DNA from: JAVVEG01 sp041751425
GTDB lineage: Bacteria; Pseudomonadota; Gammaproteobacteria; Pseudomonadales; Pseudohongiellaceae
Assembly: GCA_041751425.1 (NCBI GenBank)
Contig: JBGSXL010000007.1
Span: 248,001-312,000, forward strand
Direction of reading: 5' to 3'
Length of the DNA: 64,000 nucleotides
The translations under genes and the position numbers were made by a program. Shown here in pieces: positions 43,393 to 53,372 of the stretch. Each line of letters opens with the position of its first letter. Within the stretch, counting starts at the first letter, position 1. The notes beneath the pieces are model-generated. The model was not told the origin of the DNA and made no database searches. It worked only from the letters and a program-made list of their open reading frames with translations.

Positions 43393-45498
43393 ATGTCTAC
43401 AGTAGTCAGCTACGAAATCATCGACAATATTGGTGTGATTTCCATCAACAACCCGCCAGTCAATGCGCTTTCCCATGCTTTGCGTGAAGGTCTTGAAAAA
43501 GCCATTAAAGCCGCTCAGTCGGACGCCTCTGAAGCTATCGTGCTGTTCTGTGAAGGTCGCACATTTATCGCCGGTGCGGATATCACCGAGTTTGGCAAAC
43601 CTCCCAGAGAGCCGGGCCTGCATGAAGTGCTGGTTGCGATAGAAAATTCCAACAAGCTGGTGGTCGCTGCCATTCATGGTACAGCTTTGGGCGGTGGTTT
43701 TGAAACAGCGCTGGCCTGTCATTATCGTTGTGCTGTGCCATCTGCCAAGGTGGGTTTGCCCGAAGTCAAACTCGGCTTGCTGCCAGGTGCCGGTGGTACT
43801 CAACGTGTGCCTCGCATTGCTGGTGTTAAAGCTGCCCTGGAGATGATTACCAGCGGTAATCCGATAGCTGCAACTGCAGCCTGCGAGATGGGTCTGGTTG
43901 ATGAAATCATTGACGGCAGCGATCTGAAGGCAGGGGCTGTAGCTTATGCTAAAGACCTGGTGGATTCGGGTGCCAAACTGAAACGTATTCGTGATATCAC
44001 CATTGACGCGTCCAGCATCGAACCGGGATTTTTTGACAGTTACCGTAAGAAGATTGCCCAGCGTGCACGCGGACAAATAGCGCCAGATCGCATTGTTTCC
44101 TGCGTTGAGGCTGCTGTTAATTTACCCATGGATGCCGGCTTGAAGCGAGAACGCGAATTGTTCATGGAACTGGTCACCTCACCTCAGTCCGCCGCGATGC
44201 GTCATGCCTTTTTTGCGGAGCGCGAAGCCAACAAGATAAAAGATCTGCCTGCCGACACCAAAACCCGTGATATCAAGAAAGTGGCCATCATTGGTGGTGG
44301 CACAATGGGCGGCGGTATCGCCATGTGTTTTGCCAATGTTGGTATTCCGGTTGTGATGGTGGAGATTAATGACGAGGCGCTGGAGCGTGGTCTGAGCATC
44401 ATCCGCAAGAATTACAGTATCACCGCGCAGAAAGGCAAGATGACCGAGGAGGAAGTCGCTCAACGTCTGACGCTGATAAGTGGCACAACAGACTACAAGA
44501 ATATTGCTGATGTAGACCTGGTGATTGAAGCGGTATTCGAGAATCCGGATATCAAGAAAGAAGTGTTCGCCAAACTCGATGCTGCCTGCAAACAGGGAGC
44601 GATTCTGGCAACCAATACCTCTTACCAGAACGTGGATGACATAGCTGCTGCCACGAAGCGTCCTGAGGACGTGGTGGGTATGCATTTCTTCAGCCCTGCG
44701 AATGTCATGAAGCTGCTGGAAGTGGTACGTGGCGCCAAGACATCCAATGAAGTACTGGCAACGGCGATGCAGATTGGCAAGAAGATCGGCAAAGTGGGCG
44801 TGGTCTCACGCGTCTGTTATGGTTTTATAGGTAATCGCATGCTGGGCGGCTATGGTCGTCAAGCGCATATGCTTTTGCTTGATGGTGCTACACCGGCGCA
44901 GGTGGATGCAGCGGCAGAAGAGTTCGGCATGGCGATGGGACCATTGGCAATGGGCGATCTTGCAGGTCTGGATGTGGGCTACAAGGCACGTCAGGCACGC
45001 AAGGATCTGCCTGATGATCCGCGCACGCATTGCATCGCGTCTGCCCTGGTGGAAGGTGGCCGACTCGGACAGAAGAGTGGTGCCGGTTATTACAAGTATG
45101 ATCCGCAGACACGTGCTCGCCAGTCAGACCCGGAAGTTGAGGCATTGATCAAGGAGCAGGCTGCCAAGCTGGGCATTAAGCAGCGTGACATCAGTAATGA
45201 GGAAATCGTGGCACGTTTGTTCTATCCGCTGATCAACGAAGGGGCACTGATTCTGGAAGAGGGCATTGCACAACGCCCTAGTGACATCGATATCGTTTAT
45301 CTCTATGGCTACGCTTTCCCGGCAGCCAAAGGCGGCCCGATGTTTTACGCAGATCAGGTTGGTCTGAAAAAAGTGTATGACACCATTTGTGAGTATCGCG
45401 ATAACGGCAGCGAGAAGTATTGGCAGCCGGCACCATTGCTGGAGAAATTGGCCAAAGAAGGCAAAACCTTTGCTGAGTGGGCGAGGGCACAGGCATGA
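43393..45498 (+). CDS. Enoyl-CoA hydratase / 3-hydroxyacyl-CoA dehydrogenase fusion (FadJ/MFE1-type)
   Basis: About 701 aa carrying two beta-oxidation steps. The N-terminal crotonase has both catalytic Glu residues, in TALGGGFETALACHYR and GLPEVKLGLLPGAGGTQR. After residue 290 the NAD domain starts VAIIGGGTMGGGIAMCFANV, with the catalytic HFFSPANVMKLLEVV (His) and two C-terminal 3HCDH domains ending near SDIDIVYLYGYAFPAAKGGP. Start at 43393 has AGGA nine bases upstream; the ATG at 43384 is too close to it. Domain order is that of peroxisomal MFE1 and FadJ; no separate FadA-type partner other than the upstream thiolase. Confidence 0.94.
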   Translation: MSTVVSYEIIDNIGVISINNPPVNALSHALREGLEKAIKAAQSDASEAIVLFCEGRTFIAGADITEFGKPPREPGLHEVLVAIENSNKLVVAAIHGTALGGGFETALACHYRCAVPSAKVGLPEVKLGLLPGAGGTQRVPRIAGVKAALEMITSGNPIAATAACEMGLVDEIIDGSDLKAGAVAYAKDLVDSGAKLKRIRDITIDASSIEPGFFDSYRKKIAQRARGQIAPDRIVSCVEAAVNLPMDAGLKRERELFMELVTSPQSAAMRHAFFAEREANKIKDLPADTKTRDIKKVAIIGGGTMGGGIAMCFANVGIPVVMVEINDEALERGLSIIRKNYSITAQKGKMTEEEVAQRLTLISGTTDYKNIADVDLVIEAVFENPDIKKEVFAKLDAACKQGAILATNTSYQNVDDIAAATKRPEDVVGMHFFSPANVMKLLEVVRGAKTSNEVLATAMQIGKKIGKVGVVSRVCYGFIGNRMLGGYGRQAHMLLLDGATPAQVDAAAEEFGMAMGPLAMGDLAGLDVGYKARQARKDLPDDPRTHCIASALVEGGRLGQKSGAGYYKYDPQTRARQSDPEVEALIKEQAAKLGIKQRDISNEEIVARLFYPLINEGALILEEGIAQRPSDIDIVYLYGYAFPAAKGGPMFYADQVGLKKVYDTICEYRDNGSEKYWQPAPLLEKLAKEGKTFAEWARAQA

Positions 45499-46532
45499 TC
45501 TCATGGCAGACAGCAGCACCTGGCGATGATCTGGTTCGTACGGAATCGGAAACCCCGATCCCGCAAGGGACACAGGTTTTGATTAAAATGCTGGCATGTG
45601 GTGTCTGCCATTCGGATATTCATTTGCACGATGGTCAGTTCAATCTTGGCAACGACAAAATGCTGGAAGTTGGCAGACCCGGTATGGTGTTGGGTCATGA
45701 AATATTTGGCGAAGTGGTTGCTGTCGGGCCCGATGCCGCAGGTACTAAGCTTGGTGACAGACGCGTGGTATTTCCCTGGATAGGATGCGGCGAATGTGCA
45801 TCCTGCAAACGAGGTGAGGAACATTTGTGCACACCAGGCCGGGGACTTGGCACCATGGTGCATGGTGGCTTTGCGGATCATGTGCTGGTACCACATAGTC
45901 GCTACCTGTTTGATAAGGGCGATGTAGCAGACTCTCTGGCTTCCACCTATGCCTGTTCAGGTTTGACTGCATACAGTGCCTTGAAAAAAGTGGGAGACCT
46001 GGTGGCAGGTGATGAGGTTTTAATCATCGGTGCAGGCGGCGTGGGCATGATGACTCTGCAGGTTGCCTTGTCCATGGGTATACAGCCTATCGTGACTGAT
46101 ATTGATGATAGTAAACTGGCGACTGCCAAAGCGCTGGGCGCCAAGGCTGTGTTCAATTCATCCGATAAAACTGTGGTTAAGGAGATAAAGAAACTGAGCG
46201 GTGGTGGCATTTTTGCTGCGCTTGATTTCGTTGGTGCGGAGGCATCAGTCAATTTTGGTTTATCCTGTCTGCGCAAGGGCGGCAAATTGATTATTGTTGG
46301 CTTGTATGGCGGCGCGCTCAATATACCTATACCATTTATTCCCATGAACGCGCGCATCATCCAGGGCAGCTATGTCGGCAGCCTGCAGGAAATGGGCGAA
46401 TTGATGGCTCTGGTACGGCAGGGCAAAATTGCGCCTATCAAGATTGAAAAGCGACCTTTGAGTCAGGTCACGCAAGCGCTGCACGATCTCAAGGCAGGCA
46501 AGGTGCAGGGGCGGGTTGTACTGACGCCTTAA
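45495..46532 (+). CDS. Zinc-dependent alcohol dehydrogenase (MDR superfamily)
   Basis: 345-aa NAD(P)-dependent enzyme. Catalytic zinc ligands in LACGVCHSDIHLHDGQ and VLGHEIFGEVVAVG; structural zinc Cys-x2-Cys-x2-Cys-x7-Cys in GCGECASCKRGEEHLCTPG; Rossmann motif VLIIGAGGVGMMTLQVAL. Start is the ATG overlapping the fusion enzyme stop (ATGA). Coupled to beta-oxidation genes, it probably oxidises an alcohol or hydroxy intermediate feeding that pathway; the exact substrate is not predictable. Confidence 0.93.
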   Translation: MISWQTAAPGDDLVRTESETPIPQGTQVLIKMLACGVCHSDIHLHDGQFNLGNDKMLEVGRPGMVLGHEIFGEVVAVGPDAAGTKLGDRRVVFPWIGCGECASCKRGEEHLCTPGRGLGTMVHGGFADHVLVPHSRYLFDKGDVADSLASTYACSGLTAYSALKKVGDLVAGDEVLIIGAGGVGMMTLQVALSMGIQPIVTDIDDSKLATAKALGAKAVFNSSDKTVVKEIKKLSGGGIFAALDFVGAEASVNFGLSCLRKGGKLIIVGLYGGALNIPIPFIPMNARIIQGSYVGSLQEMGELMALVRQGKIAPIKIEKRPLSQVTQALHDLKAGKVQGRVVLTP

Positions 46533-46572
46533 GTAATGAATTTTTTAAACTGACCTAGCGAGCGTCAGAAAC

Positions 46573-47592
46573 ATGACTGAAAAGGAATCGTCAAGAATTC
46601 CTCCTGGTTTAATGAACTGCACGAACTGTGATGCAGTTTTGCAAGGTGCCTGGTGTCACGAGTGCGGGCAGCCTGTCAAAGGTATGATCCGCCATTTCCA
46701 CTCCATCTTTGGTGATTTCCTGGATACCGTCATTGGCTATGACAACCGTATCTGGCGCACGTTGATCCCCCTTTACTTCCAGCCCGGGCGCATGACCAAC
46801 GATTTTATCGCGGGCAAACGCATGCGATTCGTGCTGCCGTTCCGATTATTTTTCATTCTTAGCCTTCTGGCATTTTTAGCGCTGCAAATAACCGCGTTAC
46901 CAACGGGAGTTCAATCTTTTCAAACCGATACTTCTGAGCAAACTGGTAGTGACGCCCCGGCGGTACCAACGGAATTGGAAAGTATCCTGGAGGAACTTGA
47001 CATTCCTGAAGGCGATACCGACAGCGAACCTGTGGAAGTGGTATTTTTTGGTGGCCCATGGGATCGGGACGACAACCCTCTGGCATTTGGTTGGCTGCCA
47101 TCTGCTGCAAATGCGCAGCTGAATGCGTGGATAGAACAGGCTATCAGGAATGTAGAGCGGGTAGGCGATAACCCAAGACAGCTGGTGGAAGATATGCTGG
47201 GCCTCTTGTCCATAGTTCTTTTCATCATGATGCCAATTTTTGCGCTACTGCTGAAAATTATGTACGTATTCAAACGCCGTCTTTATATGGAGCATCTTTT
47301 GGTTGCTCTGCACAGTCATAGCTTCCTTTTTTTGGCAGTTCTGGTTAGCACAGGTTTGTTGGCTTTGCAGCGTATCTTTCAAGATGTCATTGTGATCGGT
47401 CTTATCGTGAACATATTGGTGCAGATAGTGCCGCTTTGGATTCCCGTCTATTTGCTGCTGATGCAGAAACGGGTTTACGCCCAGGGGTGGCCAATGACAG
47501 TATGGAAATACTGTGTATTGGGCGTGTTGTACTCTATTATGGTTTCTTTCGCGCTGGTTCTGGCAGCTTTGGTCAGTCTGATTAATCTGTAA
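46573..47592 (+). CDS. DUF3667-type zinc-ribbon membrane protein
   Basis: 339 aa. An N-terminal zinc ribbon, CTNCDAVLQGAWCHECGQ (two Cys-x2-Cys knuckles, residues about 15-34), is followed by HFHSIFGDFLDTVIGYDNRI and the RMRFVLPFRLFFILSLLAFL first helix; four more membrane helices occupy residues 210-338, with an acidic loop between. Matches the DUF3667 pattern as I remember it. Function unknown. Only 15 bp separate it from the exported peptidase gene, so it may assist that operon. Confidence 0.8.
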   Translation: MTEKESSRIPPGLMNCTNCDAVLQGAWCHECGQPVKGMIRHFHSIFGDFLDTVIGYDNRIWRTLIPLYFQPGRMTNDFIAGKRMRFVLPFRLFFILSLLAFLALQITALPTGVQSFQTDTSEQTGSDAPAVPTELESILEELDIPEGDTDSEPVEVVFFGGPWDRDDNPLAFGWLPSAANAQLNAWIEQAIRNVERVGDNPRQLVEDMLGLLSIVLFIMMPIFALLLKIMYVFKRRLYMEHLLVALHSHSFLFLAVLVSTGLLALQRIFQDVIVIGLIVNILVQIVPLWIPVYLLLMQKRVYAQGWPMTVWKYCVLGVLYSIMVSFALVLAALVSLINL

Positions 47593-47607
47593 TTTTGGGA
47601 GTTAAAA

Positions 47608-49014
47608 TTGAGTTTATTTAAAAACCTTACGCGAATTCTGCAGCAGCGCATCATGCTGCTTTTATTGTTGTCCTTATACCATGGACAGGTTGCAGCGCAA
47701 TCAGCAGAAGATATCGAAGCGCAGGCAGTAGCCTGGTTGCAGGAGTTTATTCGCGTAGACACCATCAACCCACCCGGCAACGAATATCGCGCTGTTGAGT
47801 TTTACGCAAAAATATTTGAGGCAGCCGGTATTGAATATGAAACTGCGGAGAGCGCACCGGGACGAGGTAATATTTGGGCTCGACTCGAAGGTGGTGACGA
47901 GCCGGGTCTGATTCTTTTGCAACATACAGATGTGGTTCCTGCCGAAAGAGAGTACTGGAGTTTCGAGCCTTTGTCGGGTGATCTGGCAGATGGCTATATT
48001 TACGGACGCGGTGCCAGAGACATGAAGGGTTTGGGTATTGTGCATCTGGTGACATTTCTAAGTTTGCATCAAGCGGGTGTGCCATTGAATCGTGATGTGG
48101 TTTTTCTGGCGACCGCAGACGAGGAAGCCGGTGGTGAGTTTGGCGTCGGCTGGTTGATAGATAATCGCCCGGAGATTTTTGCCGACATCGGTATACTGCT
48201 CAATGAGGGTGGCGGCAGCAGTCGCGATGTAGAGCAGATTGTGTTTGGTGTTGAGGTCACACAAAAAGTTCCAGTGTGGTTGCGTCTCACCGCGGTTGAC
48301 GTGCCCGGCCACGGTTCTTCGCCACGCACAACCAGTTCAGTTACGCGAATTGTGCAGGCCTTGAATAATCTGCTCGAGAATCCGTTTCCGGCACGCATTA
48401 TTCCACCGGTTGCCGAGTATTTTGCTGGTCTTGCTGTAGGCTTGAGTGATGAATGGGGACCAGCGTATGCTGACATGAGCCGGGCAATTCAGGACCCGGA
48501 ATTTCTGCAACGTTTGCATGAGCAACGCCCCGGTCATCATGCATTGACGCGTGATGCTTGCTCCATGACGCGCTTGGAGGCCTCCAACAAGATCAATGTC
48601 GTTCCGCCGGAAGCCTGGGCGGAACTCGATTGTCGTGTTCTGCCAGACAAACCTGCACCACAGTTTGTGGCGGAGTTGACCGAGTTGGTTGCGCCATTTG
48701 GTGTAGAGGTTGATGTGATCATGGCGTTTACGCCGGCAATCTCCACGACCAATTCAAGATTATACGAAGCCATCGAAAATGTGACAGGTGAACTGCATCC
48801 CGGTTCTCGCGTATTGGCGTCGGTCAGCACGGGTTTCACAGACAGTCATTTCACACGCGACCTGGGAATCATCAGCTACGGTTTCAATCCGTTGATCACA
48901 GATCAGGGAGAAGCTACCGGTGTGCATGGCAACGACGAACGTGTGCCAAAGGCGGCGTTCGTCCGGGGCGTCAGCGATTTTTATGCGGTTGTTCGTAATG
49001 TGGTTTACAACTAA
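47608..49014 (+). CDS. Exported M20 family metallopeptidase
   Basis: 468-aa zinc peptidase with an N-terminal signal peptide ending near HGQVAAQSAE. Co-catalytic zinc ligands are seen in LQHTDVVPAE, GRGARDMKG, TADEEAGGEFG (with the catalytic Glu) and the final TGFTDSHFTRDLGI. A dimerisation lid domain is inserted around residues 220-340. TTG start after a GGGAG box. Followed by three exported amidohydrolases, so it may supply or finish peptides in the same pathway. Confidence 0.9.
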   Translation: MSLFKNLTRILQQRIMLLLLLSLYHGQVAAQSAEDIEAQAVAWLQEFIRVDTINPPGNEYRAVEFYAKIFEAAGIEYETAESAPGRGNIWARLEGGDEPGLILLQHTDVVPAEREYWSFEPLSGDLADGYIYGRGARDMKGLGIVHLVTFLSLHQAGVPLNRDVVFLATADEEAGGEFGVGWLIDNRPEIFADIGILLNEGGGSSRDVEQIVFGVEVTQKVPVWLRLTAVDVPGHGSSPRTTSSVTRIVQALNNLLENPFPARIIPPVAEYFAGLAVGLSDEWGPAYADMSRAIQDPEFLQRLHEQRPGHHALTRDACSMTRLEASNKINVVPPEAWAELDCRVLPDKPAPQFVAELTELVAPFGVEVDVIMAFTPAISTTNSRLYEAIENVTGELHPGSRVLASVSTGFTDSHFTRDLGIISYGFNPLITDQGEATGVHGNDERVPKAAFVRGVSDFYAVVRNVVYN

Positions 49015-49031
49015 AAAAAATAGGAGTTCAA

Positions 49032-50306
49032 ATGTCGAGAATTATACTGGTAGTTGGTCTGGCAGCAATTTCTTCCAACGCGATGGCGCAACAGACTACT
49101 TTGCACTGCGGCAATCTTGTCGACGTAGAGAATTTGCGGATGCTGGGTGAACACAGCATTACTGTGGAAGCGGATCGTATCGTAAGTATCGCTGCCGGGT
49201 ACAATAGCCCCAGCGCGGATTCAACGGTGGTGGATTTGCGCAATCAAACCTGTATGCCTGGTCTGATGGACCTGCATGTGCACTTGGCCAGTGAGCAGAG
49301 TCCCAATGCGACCGTCGAGCGCTTTACATTGAATCCCGAGGACTACGCGTTTCGCAGCAGCGTACATGCCAGGAGCACACTGATGGCTGGTTTTACGACT
49401 GTACGCGATCTCGGCAATATTGTTGGTGTGGCTCTGCGTAACGCGATCAATCAGGGCATGGTGGTTGGTCCGCGTATGCATGTTGCCGGTGGCGTATCGA
49501 CCACAGGCGGTCATGGTGATCCCACCAATGGCTTTCGAGATGACATCATGGGTTCGCCGGGGCCGGACAGAGGCATAATAAACGGGCCGGAAGATGCAGT
49601 ACAGGCTGTGCGGCAGCGTTATAAAGATGGCGCTAATTTGATCAAGATATCTGCTACTGGCGGTGTGCTCAGCATGGCACCCAATGGCGAAGGACCGCAT
49701 ATGAGCGAAGCGGAGATTCGTGCCGTTGTAACCACTGCGCGCGATTACGGCTTTCATGTGGCAGCACATGCTCATGGTGCCGAGGGAATCAAACGCGCAA
49801 TTCGTGCCGGAGTGCAAACAATAGAACATGGCACCTTGATGGATGATGAAGCCATAGCGCTGATGAAAGAACATGGCACTTATTATGTGTCCACAATCAG
49901 TGCCGGTGAGTTTGCCTACGAGAAGTCACAGATTCCCGGATACTTTCCGGAAATGATTCGCCTGAAAGCCGAAGCAATAGGTCCGCAGATCAAAGGGACA
50001 TTTGCCAAAGCTTATGAAGCAGGGGTGCGCATTGGTTTCGGCACGGATGCAGGCGTTCCTGCGCATGGTGACAATGGACGAGAATTTGTGTTCATGGTAG
50101 AGGCTGGTATGCCGGCATTGGAAGCAATCCAGTCAGCAACATTGACAGCCGCTGAGATTCTGGGTGTAGAAAATCAGTTGGGAACCCTCACTGCGGGTAA
50201 ACTGGCAGATATAGTTGCTGTTCCCGGCGACCCCGAGGATGACATTACCGTGATGGAGCGCGTAGGATTCGTCATGAAAGGTGGCGTTGTATTCAAGAAT
50301 GAATAG
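49032..50306 (+). CDS. Exported amidohydrolase (Xaa-Pro dipeptidase/imidazolonepropionase-like)
   Basis: 424 aa with signal peptide ending SSNAMAQQ. All metal ligands of the prolidase-like amidohydrolase group are visible: GLMDLHVHLA (His82, His84), the carboxylated Lys in GANLIKISATGGV, AAHAHGAEG, TIEHGTLMDD and FGTDAGVPAHG. The most likely reaction is hydrolysis of dipeptides or N-acyl amino acids in the periplasm. GGAG box 5-6 nt before ATG; 17 bp after the M20 gene. Confidence 0.9.
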   Translation: MSRIILVVGLAAISSNAMAQQTTLHCGNLVDVENLRMLGEHSITVEADRIVSIAAGYNSPSADSTVVDLRNQTCMPGLMDLHVHLASEQSPNATVERFTLNPEDYAFRSSVHARSTLMAGFTTVRDLGNIVGVALRNAINQGMVVGPRMHVAGGVSTTGGHGDPTNGFRDDIMGSPGPDRGIINGPEDAVQAVRQRYKDGANLIKISATGGVLSMAPNGEGPHMSEAEIRAVVTTARDYGFHVAAHAHGAEGIKRAIRAGVQTIEHGTLMDDEAIALMKEHGTYYVSTISAGEFAYEKSQIPGYFPEMIRLKAEAIGPQIKGTFAKAYEAGVRIGFGTDAGVPAHGDNGREFVFMVEAGMPALEAIQSATLTAAEILGVENQLGTLTAGKLADIVAVPGDPEDDITVMERVGFVMKGGVVFKNE

Positions 50307-50368
50307 ATTGACTCAACATGAATTGCAGTCATTATGATGAAGTTTAAATAAAAAAACGGAATCTGGTT

Positions 50369-53368
50369 ATGAATAACAAAAGAATAAATGTGTTGCTGAG
50401 CGCAGCTGTCGCCTTTCTCCTGGTGAATGGTCCTGCAGTAGCGCAGGAAACCGTAACGCCCAATGGCGTGACCGATGTTCGTAACAATGCTATCGCATTA
50501 ACGGGCGCGTCCATTTATCTGCCAGACGGAGAGTACCTGGAAAATGGCACGATACTGATCAGGGAAGGAAAAGTCGTCGATATTCGCCCGGGTTCTACGG
50601 CACCAGACAGTTATTTCCCCATCGATATGACGCAGCGTTTCATCTATCCCGGTTTCATTGATATTTATACCGGCTATGGGCTGCCGGAACCGGGCCAACC
50701 AGCGCCGGGTGGTGGCGCGGAGACGCTGTTTGCAAGCGATACTGCACTTAACGTCAACGATGCCATTCGAGCGCACTTTCGTGCCAGCACCGAGTTCAGG
50801 CCAGACGAGGATGATCGCAAGAAGCTGCGCGATCAGGGTTTCTCAACTGTACTTAGTTTGCACGCCGATGGTATAGCCAGAGGAACTTCCGCTCTGGTGA
50901 CTCTGGGTGACGAGAATGCTAATCAATCCATAGTGCTGCCGGAGGCTGCGGCACATTTCTCCTTGAAGAAAGGCAGCTCCAGACAATCTCTGCCCAGTTC
51001 AATGATGGGTGCGGTTGCGCTTCTGCGGCAGACGTATCTGGATGCGGAATGGTTCGCCAGCCAATCTCCTCGCCCTTACGCCGACGAGTCACTGGAAGCA
51101 TTGTTGCGCAGTCAATCTCTGCCGCAGATCATGGAAGCAGACAACTGGCACCAAACGCTCACGGTGGACAACGTGGGGGATGAGTTCGGCATACAGTACA
51201 TAATCAAAACGGGTAACGATGCGTATCAACGCGCCAATGAGCTGGCCGCCAGCGGTGCGCAATTCATCGTGCCTGTGAATTACCCACCTGCGCCAAAAGT
51301 TGAAGATGCATTTGACGCCGATGAAGTCAGTTTCGCTGATCTCAAGCATTGGGAACTGGCTCCATTCAATCTGCGCCTGCTCAATGAAGCAGGTATTACG
51401 TTCGCTGTGACCAGTAATGGTGCGGGAAATGATTTCTGGAAGAATCTCAAGCAAGCGGTGACTAACGGTCTGCCAAGAGAAGTAGCCATAGCGGCAATGA
51501 CGCAGGTGCCGGCGCGGATGCTTGGCGCGGAGGCAAATGTGGGACAGTTGGTACCTGGGGCTTTGGCTAATCTGGTTATCAGCTCCGGTCCATTGTTTGC
51601 CGACGAATCCAGACTGTTGGAGAACTGGATTCGTGGCGAGCGCTTCGTTCTGGCATCTGATTTCGATGATCGTCGCGGCCAGTATCAATTAACTGCCGGT
51701 GATCGCAGTCTGACTCTGGAGCTGGATTTCGACGATGGCACTCCGAAAGGCAGCTTGCAGGTTCCCGGAGTAGGCGGATTAATTGCGGAACAGAATGTCG
51801 ATGCCAACATCACGCTGTTTGACGAGTTGATCAGTCTTCGTTTTGAACTGGCCAACGATAATGGCAGCACACGCTTGAATGGCTGGTCGGTGGAAGATGG
51901 TTGGCAAGGTACTGGTCTAGCCGCAGATGGCACTCCTATCAACTGGCAATTGACGTACACCGGTCCACTGGAAGATTCAGCAGCAGCCGCAGCGGATGTC
52001 GCCAGTACAGAAGTTGCGGACGGTGATGTTGCGCTGCCTGCCCCGGTTATCTATCCCTTTGCAGCATATGGTAGTGAAACGCTTCCTGTACGCACGGATA
52101 CGCTTATACGCAATGCAACAGTCTGGACCAATGAAGATGACGGCATCCTGATAACTGACGTACTCGTAAGGGATGGCAGGATTGCCGCTGTGGGTTCGAA
52201 TCTTTCCGCGGCCAATGCCATTGAAGTGGATGGCAGTGGTAAGCATCTGACCGCAGGTATCATCGATGAACATACCCATATTGCGCTGTTCAGTATCAAT
52301 GAAGGTGCCACTAATTCCAGTATGGTGCGCATGCAGGATGTGGTGAATTCGCAGGATGTGAATATCTATCGCAACCTGGCCGGCGGCGTAGTTGCTGCTC
52401 AGCAATTGCACGGCTCAGCAAACCCAATTGGTGGCCAATCCTCACTCATCAAGATGCGTTGGGGTTCGACACCGGAGCAACTCGCTATCGAGGGCGCAGA
52501 CAAATATATCAAGTTCGCGCTGGGCGAAAATGTTAAACGCAGTACTAACCCTGCCTCAGTTCGCTATCCGCAAACACGCATGGGCGTGGAACAGGTTTTC
52601 ATAGACGCCTTCAGTCAGGCAAGAGAGTACGAGCAACGCTGGAATGCCTTCAACTCACTCTCTAATGCTCAACGTCGCGATGCGGTACGACCACGTCGCG
52701 ATCTGGTGGATGAAACGATGCTGGAGATTCTGAACGGTGAGCGCTATGTCACCAGCCATTCCTATGTGCAATCAGAGATCAATATGCTGATGCATGTGGC
52801 AAACAGTTTCGATTTCAACATCAATACTTTCACCCATATTCTGGAAGGTTACAAGGTAGCAGACAAGATGGCAGCGCATGGTGCCGGAGGTTCCACATTT
52901 GCCGATTGGTGGGCTTTCAAGTGGGAAGTGCGCTATGCGATTCCCTACAACGCAGCTTTGATGCAACAGGCAGGTGTTGTTGTCGCCATCAATTCCGATG
53001 ATGCCGAGATGTCGCGACGCCTGAACCAGGAAGCCGCCAAAACCGTGAAGTACGGCAATATGAGCGAAGCAGATGCCTGGAAGATGGTCACGCTGAATCC
53101 AGCGAAATTGCTGCACCTGGATGACCGTATGGGCAGCATTCGTGTGGGTAAGGATGCAGATCTGGTGTTGTGGTCGGATCATCCGCTGTCGGTTTATGCG
53201 CTGGCGGAAACTACGTGGGTGGACGGTATCCCATATTACAACAGGGAGCGCGACAGATTGCTGAGGCAGCAGATAAGGGATGAGCGCGCCAGAATCATAG
53301 CCGCCATTACCAGTAAAAATGGCGGTAAATCTTCCAACCCCACTGCTGCAAACAGCGACCAGGAGTAA
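50369..53368 (+). CDS. Exported double-domain amidohydrolase
   Basis: 999 aa: signal peptide (ending GPAVAQET) and two amidohydrolase domains. In the N-terminal one the metal motif is lost (YPGFIDIYTGYGLPEPGQ instead of His-x-His), and a beta-sandwich-like insert of about residues 440-540 follows. The C-terminal domain is complete: GIIDEHTHIALF (His635, His637), DKYIKFALGEN (Lys), TFTHILEGYK and INSDDAEMSRRL (Asp). The first half is probably structural. It is followed four bases later by a further paralogue. Confidence 0.87.
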   Translation: MNNKRINVLLSAAVAFLLVNGPAVAQETVTPNGVTDVRNNAIALTGASIYLPDGEYLENGTILIREGKVVDIRPGSTAPDSYFPIDMTQRFIYPGFIDIYTGYGLPEPGQPAPGGGAETLFASDTALNVNDAIRAHFRASTEFRPDEDDRKKLRDQGFSTVLSLHADGIARGTSALVTLGDENANQSIVLPEAAAHFSLKKGSSRQSLPSSMMGAVALLRQTYLDAEWFASQSPRPYADESLEALLRSQSLPQIMEADNWHQTLTVDNVGDEFGIQYIIKTGNDAYQRANELAASGAQFIVPVNYPPAPKVEDAFDADEVSFADLKHWELAPFNLRLLNEAGITFAVTSNGAGNDFWKNLKQAVTNGLPREVAIAAMTQVPARMLGAEANVGQLVPGALANLVISSGPLFADESRLLENWIRGERFVLASDFDDRRGQYQLTAGDRSLTLELDFDDGTPKGSLQVPGVGGLIAEQNVDANITLFDELISLRFELANDNGSTRLNGWSVEDGWQGTGLAADGTPINWQLTYTGPLEDSAAAAADVASTEVADGDVALPAPVIYPFAAYGSETLPVRTDTLIRNATVWTNEDDGILITDVLVRDGRIAAVGSNLSAANAIEVDGSGKHLTAGIIDEHTHIALFSINEGATNSSMVRMQDVVNSQDVNIYRNLAGGVVAAQQLHGSANPIGGQSSLIKMRWGSTPEQLAIEGADKYIKFALGENVKRSTNPASVRYPQTRMGVEQVFIDAFSQAREYEQRWNAFNSLSNAQRRDAVRPRRDLVDETMLEILNGERYVTSHSYVQSEINMLMHVANSFDFNINTFTHILEGYKVADKMAAHGAGGSTFADWWAFKWEVRYAIPYNAALMQQAGVVVAINSDDAEMSRRLNQEAAKTVKYGNMSEADAWKMVTLNPAKLLHLDDRMGSIRVGKDADLVLWSDHPLSVYALAETTWVDGIPYYNRERDRLLRQQIRDERARIIAAITSKNGGKSSNPTAANSDQE

Positions 53369-53372
53369 GACC

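Noticed and set aside
43303..44076. Long minus-strand frame of 257 codons opposite the fusion enzyme
   Set aside because: It is the antisense shadow of a well-supported beta-oxidation gene; composition is unlike real proteins and no ribosome site fits.
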